Shown in pieces: positions 61,362-64,000 of a stretch of DNA of 64,000 bases. Positions within the stretch are counted from its first letter, which is position 1; every line of letters begins with the position of its first letter. This stretch comes from Paenibacillus hamazuiensis (lineage in GTDB: Bacteria > Bacillota > Bacilli > Paenibacillales > NBRC-103111). Under the pieces are notes generated by a model. The model was not told the DNA's origin. It saw nothing but the letters and a program-made list of their open reading frames with translations, and ran no database searches. A program made the position numbers and the translations under genes. The stretch spans positions 744,001 to 808,000 of the forward strand of contig NZ_JALRMO010000001.1 in assembly GCF_023276405.1 (NCBI RefSeq), given 5' to 3'.

Positions 61362-62450
61362 ATGGTCAAAAGGCTGTACAACTTCAATCCGGGACCGGCT
61401 GCGCTGCCGCTGGAGGTGCTGGAGCAAGCTCAGAAGGAATTGGTGGAATACCGGGAGGCGGGATTGTCCCTGATGGAAATGTCCCACAGGAGCCGGCAGG
61501 TGGAGGAGCTTAATGAGGAGACGCAGGCGCTCCTTCTTGAGCTGCTCGGCCTGGAAAAAGGGTACCGCGCGCTGTTTATGGGCGGCGGAGCCAGCACGCA
61601 GTTTGCGCTCGTGCCGTTAAACCTGCTCGCGCCAGGTACCGCCGGCAGCTACGCGCTGACCGGCAGCTTCGCGGAAAAAGCCTGTAACGAAGCCGCCTAT
61701 GTAGGTGAGACGCATATTGCGGCAAGCTCGAAGGACGCGGGGTGGCGCAGCGTTCCGCAGGCGAGCGGGATTCGTCCGGCGGCGAATGCGGCGTATCTTC
61801 ACATCACGACCAACAACACGATCGAAGGATCGCGGTATAACGAGCTGCCGGAAACCGGGGACATTCCGCTGATCGCGGATATGACCAGCGATTTACTCAG
61901 CCGGCGCATGGATTTCCGGAAGTTCGCCCTGATCTACGCCGGAGCGCAAAAAAATCTCGGACCGGCCGGCGTCACGGCGGTCATTATCCGGGAAGACCTG
62001 CTGCCCCGCCTGTCCAAAAGCATACCGCTGATTCTGCGATACGAGACGTTCGTCAAAGACAAGTCGCTGTATAACACTCCGCCGGTACACACCATTTACA
62101 TGATGAACCTGGTCCTGAAATGGACGTTGCGGCAAGGGGGCTTGGAGCGGCTGGAGCAGCTCAACGCGGACAAGGCGAATTTGCTGTACCGCGTCATTGA
62201 TGCCAGCGCAGGTTTTTACAAAGGAATCATCGATGTCCCCGACCGTTCGCACATGAATGTGACGTGGAGAATGGCGGACGGGGAGCTCGAGCGGCTGTTC
62301 GTCAAGGAATCGGAGCGGCACGGCTTCGAGGGGCTGGCCGGACACCGGAGCGTCGGAGGTTTGCGCGCTTCCGTTTATAACGCGGTGCCCGCCGAAGCAT
62401 GCCGGGCGCTTGCCGATTTCATGGCGGATTTTCAAAGAAGACACGGGTAA
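61362..62450 (+). CDS. serC: 3-phosphoserine aminotransferase
   Basis: A 362-residue class V aminotransferase that makes 3-phosphoserine from 3-phosphohydroxypyruvate and glutamate in serine biosynthesis (also used in pyridoxal-phosphate synthesis in some bacteria). Landmarks: YNFNPGPAALPLEVLEQAQKEL at the start, MEMSHRS, ALFMGGGASTQFALVPLNLL, HITTNNTIEGSRY, the PLP Lys in YAGAQKNLGPAGVT, and GHRSVGGLRASVYNA at the end. GAGGAGG precedes ATG 61362. Control is by the T-box just upstream; a terminator follows. Confidence 0.97.
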   Translation: MVKRLYNFNPGPAALPLEVLEQAQKELVEYREAGLSLMEMSHRSRQVEELNEETQALLLELLGLEKGYRALFMGGGASTQFALVPLNLLAPGTAGSYALTGSFAEKACNEAAYVGETHIAASSKDAGWRSVPQASGIRPAANAAYLHITTNNTIEGSRYNELPETGDIPLIADMTSDLLSRRMDFRKFALIYAGAQKNLGPAGVTAVIIREDLLPRLSKSIPLILRYETFVKDKSLYNTPPVHTIYMMNLVLKWTLRQGGLERLEQLNADKANLLYRVIDASAGFYKGIIDVPDRSHMNVTWRMADGELERLFVKESERHGFEGLAGHRSVGGLRASVYNAVPAEACRALADFMADFQRRHG

Positions 62451-62478
62451 AGTTAACAACGACAGCCCTGTTTGTCCT

Positions 62479-62520
62479 CGAAGCCGCCCGACCGATCCGG
62501 CGGCGGCTTCGGGTTTCTGT
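62479..62520 (+). terminator. Terminator of serC
   Basis: CGAAGCCGCC (62479-62488) pairs with GGCGGCTTCG (62502-62511), followed by GGTTTCTG. Confidence 0.7.
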
Positions 62521-62530
62521 ACCGCTGCTT

Positions 62531-62671
62531 TTACCTGGTTTCGTCATCCGATGCCGGAATATACACGGTAGCTTTTAAGTCGGGATGATCCGCTATCGTA
62601 AGCGATTGGTGCTCGAACTTAAGTTTGCCAAGTGCAGGATGATTGAATTGTTTCAGGCCAAGCGGGAACGA
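62531..62671 (-). pseudogene. Tail of a helix-turn-helix regulator with MmyB-like domain
   Basis: Minus-strand codons read SFPLGLKQFNHPALGKLKFE, then HQSLTIADHPDLKATVYIPAS and DDETR before a stop. This is the typical C-terminus of XRE-type regulators with the MmyB-like ligand-binding domain. Everything upstream of it is gone; the sequence joins directly to another gene's tail at 62671. Confidence 0.7.
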
Positions 62672-62910
62672 CCCAGCTCAGTACGGCGCTTGGCGTATGT
62701 TTCGTCGGGATCTTCTTCTACCGGGCCTTGGATAATCATTCCGATTTAGCCGATGCTCATGCCCGTTATGCATACGCTTTTTCCGTCGCGCTCGAGTTTG
62801 TCCTGGTCTTGTCCGCGATGTATGCGGTTCTGCTTAGCTTCTTGATGAAATCGGGACAACGTCAGCGGGTGAAATCCGTTACAACTTCGGAACAAAGGGG
62901 ATGTCGTTAA
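62671..62910 (+). pseudogene. C-terminal fragment of a DHA2-type MFS exporter
   Basis: Plus-strand codons read TQLSTALGVCFVGIFFYRAL, then HARYAYAFSVALEFVLVLSAMYAVLLSFLM, matching the last helices of EmrB/QacA-type 14-helix exporters, then a stop at 62910. The first 13 or so helices are missing. The following 62911-63084 shows no gene. Confidence 0.65.
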
Positions 62911-63084
62911 TTTCAACCCGCTCATTTTCTCCCGATGTTCGCATAATTCTTCCGTTGCTTTCTCCGGTATACAAAAAGGTACCCATAACCCGCACCTTTT
63001 CAAGCGTTCAGACTGTGGGTACCCGTTCATACGAGGCGGCTCTTATCAGTTGCTGCCAAAGTTTACTTCACTTCAATGAAAAAA

Positions 63085-63633
63085 TTAAATCATCTTGTGA
63101 AGGCTGCCAGTGTCCGTTACTTGGGCAAAGGTACCTTGCAATGATGCCATAAAAGTATCATGAACGGTTTTTGCAGGAATCACCGTATCGTTCCATACCA
63201 AATCTCTGGTGGTGCACGCATCGTCGAGCAATATGACTTCATAACCCAAGCGATGTGCGGCTCTCACGGTCGAATCGATGCATATGTGGCTCATCATGCC
63301 GCCAATGACCAGCCGGGATACTTTCATTGATTCAAGATTCTGATGCAATTCCGTTTGAAAAAAGCTATCCGGAGTATGTTTAACGATCACTTTTTCGCCA
63401 GCTTGGGGACTTACCCGTTCATGAATTGCAATGCCTTCCGTATCGGGAAGAAAAAACGTTGCATTTTTTTCCAATAGAATGCACTGAATATGAACGATCG
63501 GCAACCGCTTTTCCCGGAACAGCGCCAATGCTTCTTGAGCATGGGCTGCCGCTTGATCGGTATTGGCTAATTCATTTCTGCCTCCCTGGAAATAATCTTT
63601 CTGAATGTCTACCAATACTAACGCTGTATTCAT
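63085..63633 (-). CDS. Isochorismatase-family cysteine hydrolase
   Basis: A 182-residue hydrolase with the three family positions: Asp in LVLVDIQKDYF, Lys in VIVKHTPDSFF, and the nucleophile Cys in GGMMSHICIDSTVRAA. Members split amide or vinyl-ether bonds (nicotinamidase, isochorismatase, ureidoacrylate hydrolase). AAAGGAG precedes the ATG. It is transcribed in the same direction as, and just downstream of, an HxlR regulator, which may control it. The substrate is unknown. Confidence 0.9.
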   Translation of the reverse strand: MNTALVLVDIQKDYFQGGRNELANTDQAAAHAQEALALFREKRLPIVHIQCILLEKNATFFLPDTEGIAIHERVSPQAGEKVIVKHTPDSFFQTELHQNLESMKVSRLVIGGMMSHICIDSTVRAAHRLGYEVILLDDACTTRDLVWNDTVIPAKTVHDTFMASLQGTFAQVTDTGSLHKMI

Positions 63634-63676
63634 GGTACACGGCTCCTTTACTTGTAGTTAGTGAGTTTCTAAAAGT

Positions 63677-63705
63677 ATTATAGTCTCGATGTAATGAGCC
63701 GTGAA
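63677..63705 (-). promoter_or_regulatory. Promoter of the isochorismatase-like gene
   Basis: On the minus strand TTCACG (63700-63705) and TATAAT (63677-63682) are 17 bases apart, directly upstream of the gene. Confidence 0.6.
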
Positions 63706-63740
63706 TTACCCACTTTTTTGTGGGTATGGGTGTAATAAGT

Positions 63741-64000
63741 TTAGATCTTGTAGCTGATGCCTTTGCGGTCTAGAAGTTCGGTTTGACCCCATTCCACCAT
63801 GTACTCGATACCTATCTCCTGCATGATCAGTACCGCGTCCAACAGCTTTCTCCCGCGTTCGGTAAGAAAGTATTCTACATGCAGCGGATATCCTTCGGTT
63901 TTGATTTTATCCACGATTCCGCAAGATTGCAGTTCTCTTAAATGCTGCAGCAGCATCTTTTGGGTGATTTGGTCGATATCCCGCTCCAATTGAGCCAAGG
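63741..64000 (-). CDS. HxlR-family regulator, 5' end outside window
   Basis: The visible 86 codons are the C-terminal part of an HxlR winged-helix protein: DIDQITQKMLLQHLRELQSCGIVDK (recognition helix and wing), then VEYFLTERGRKLLDAVLIMQEIGIEYM. The N-terminus, with any sensing cysteine, lies beyond the right edge. Its neighbour downstream is the isochorismatase-like gene, the probable target. Confidence 0.85.
   Translation of the reverse strand, partial: LAQLERDIDQITQKMLLQHLRELQSCGIVDKIKTEGYPLHVEYFLTERGRKLLDAVLIMQEIGIEYMVEWGQTELLDRKGISYKI

Overview
The window looks like chromosomal DNA of a Paenibacillus-type spore-former (Bacillota, Paenibacillaceae). This is an inference from gene content: S-layer-homology and copper-amine-oxidase-N (stalk) surface proteins, LplB/YtcP-type sugar transporters under a cache-AraC regulator, a DUF2515 protein, a T-box upstream of serC, strong GGAGG ribosome sites with frequent TTG/GTG starts, and moderately high GC. 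No rRNA, tRNA, CRISPR array, transposase or phage gene was seen.

Layout. 1-4830 (minus strand) is an operon for a spermidine/putrescine-type ABC importer ending in an M20 metallopeptidase that runs off the left edge. It is divergent from an IclR regulator (5075-5833), with operator-like repeats between them. After a hairpin-rich spacer (5975-6264), 6411-14066 is a seven-gene operon: creatininase-family hydrolase, a NitT/TauT-type ABC importer, an FAD-linked oxidase and two cytosine-deaminase-like amidohydrolases. It most likely imports and opens a small N-heterocycle whose identity cannot be read from sequence. 14264-15842 holds a DUF2515 protein overlapping a small membrane protein. 16138-21689 is an eroding uronate/alginate locus: a lipoprotein solute-binding protein behind two CcpA-like boxes, a 2-hydroxyacid dehydrogenase, an intact PL7 alginate lyase, a broken solute-binding protein and a frameshifted second alginate lyase.

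21809-22612 is a secreted NlpC/P60 protein. 22698-36600 is a surface/signalling block: a hybrid kinase with two different transmitter modules and its NarL-type regulator, divergent from three exported proteins (beta-helix stalk protein, 2497-residue SLH protein, and a stalk domain fused to Cu/Zn superoxide dismutase). A divergent PRPP-synthetase paralogue follows. 37984-49682 is a polysaccharide-utilisation block: cache-AraC regulator, two permeases, binding protein and a 1901-residue secreted beta-helix protein.

49814-64000 is a mosaic of small units: AraC remnant, DinB, PhnB-like VOC protein, intact AraC, stalk-domain protein, DUF3153 lipoprotein, AspT-type aminotransferase, a quinone-oxidoreductase/HxlR divergent pair, M29 aminopeptidase, MFS exporter, T-box-serC, a scar holding two gene tails, isochorismatase-like hydrolase and a second (partial) HxlR.

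The best candidates for something undescribed are the creatininase/CodA/FAD/ABC operon, whose second CodA protein lacks one metal-ligand histidine, and the dual-transmitter kinase with its divergent surface-protein operon.
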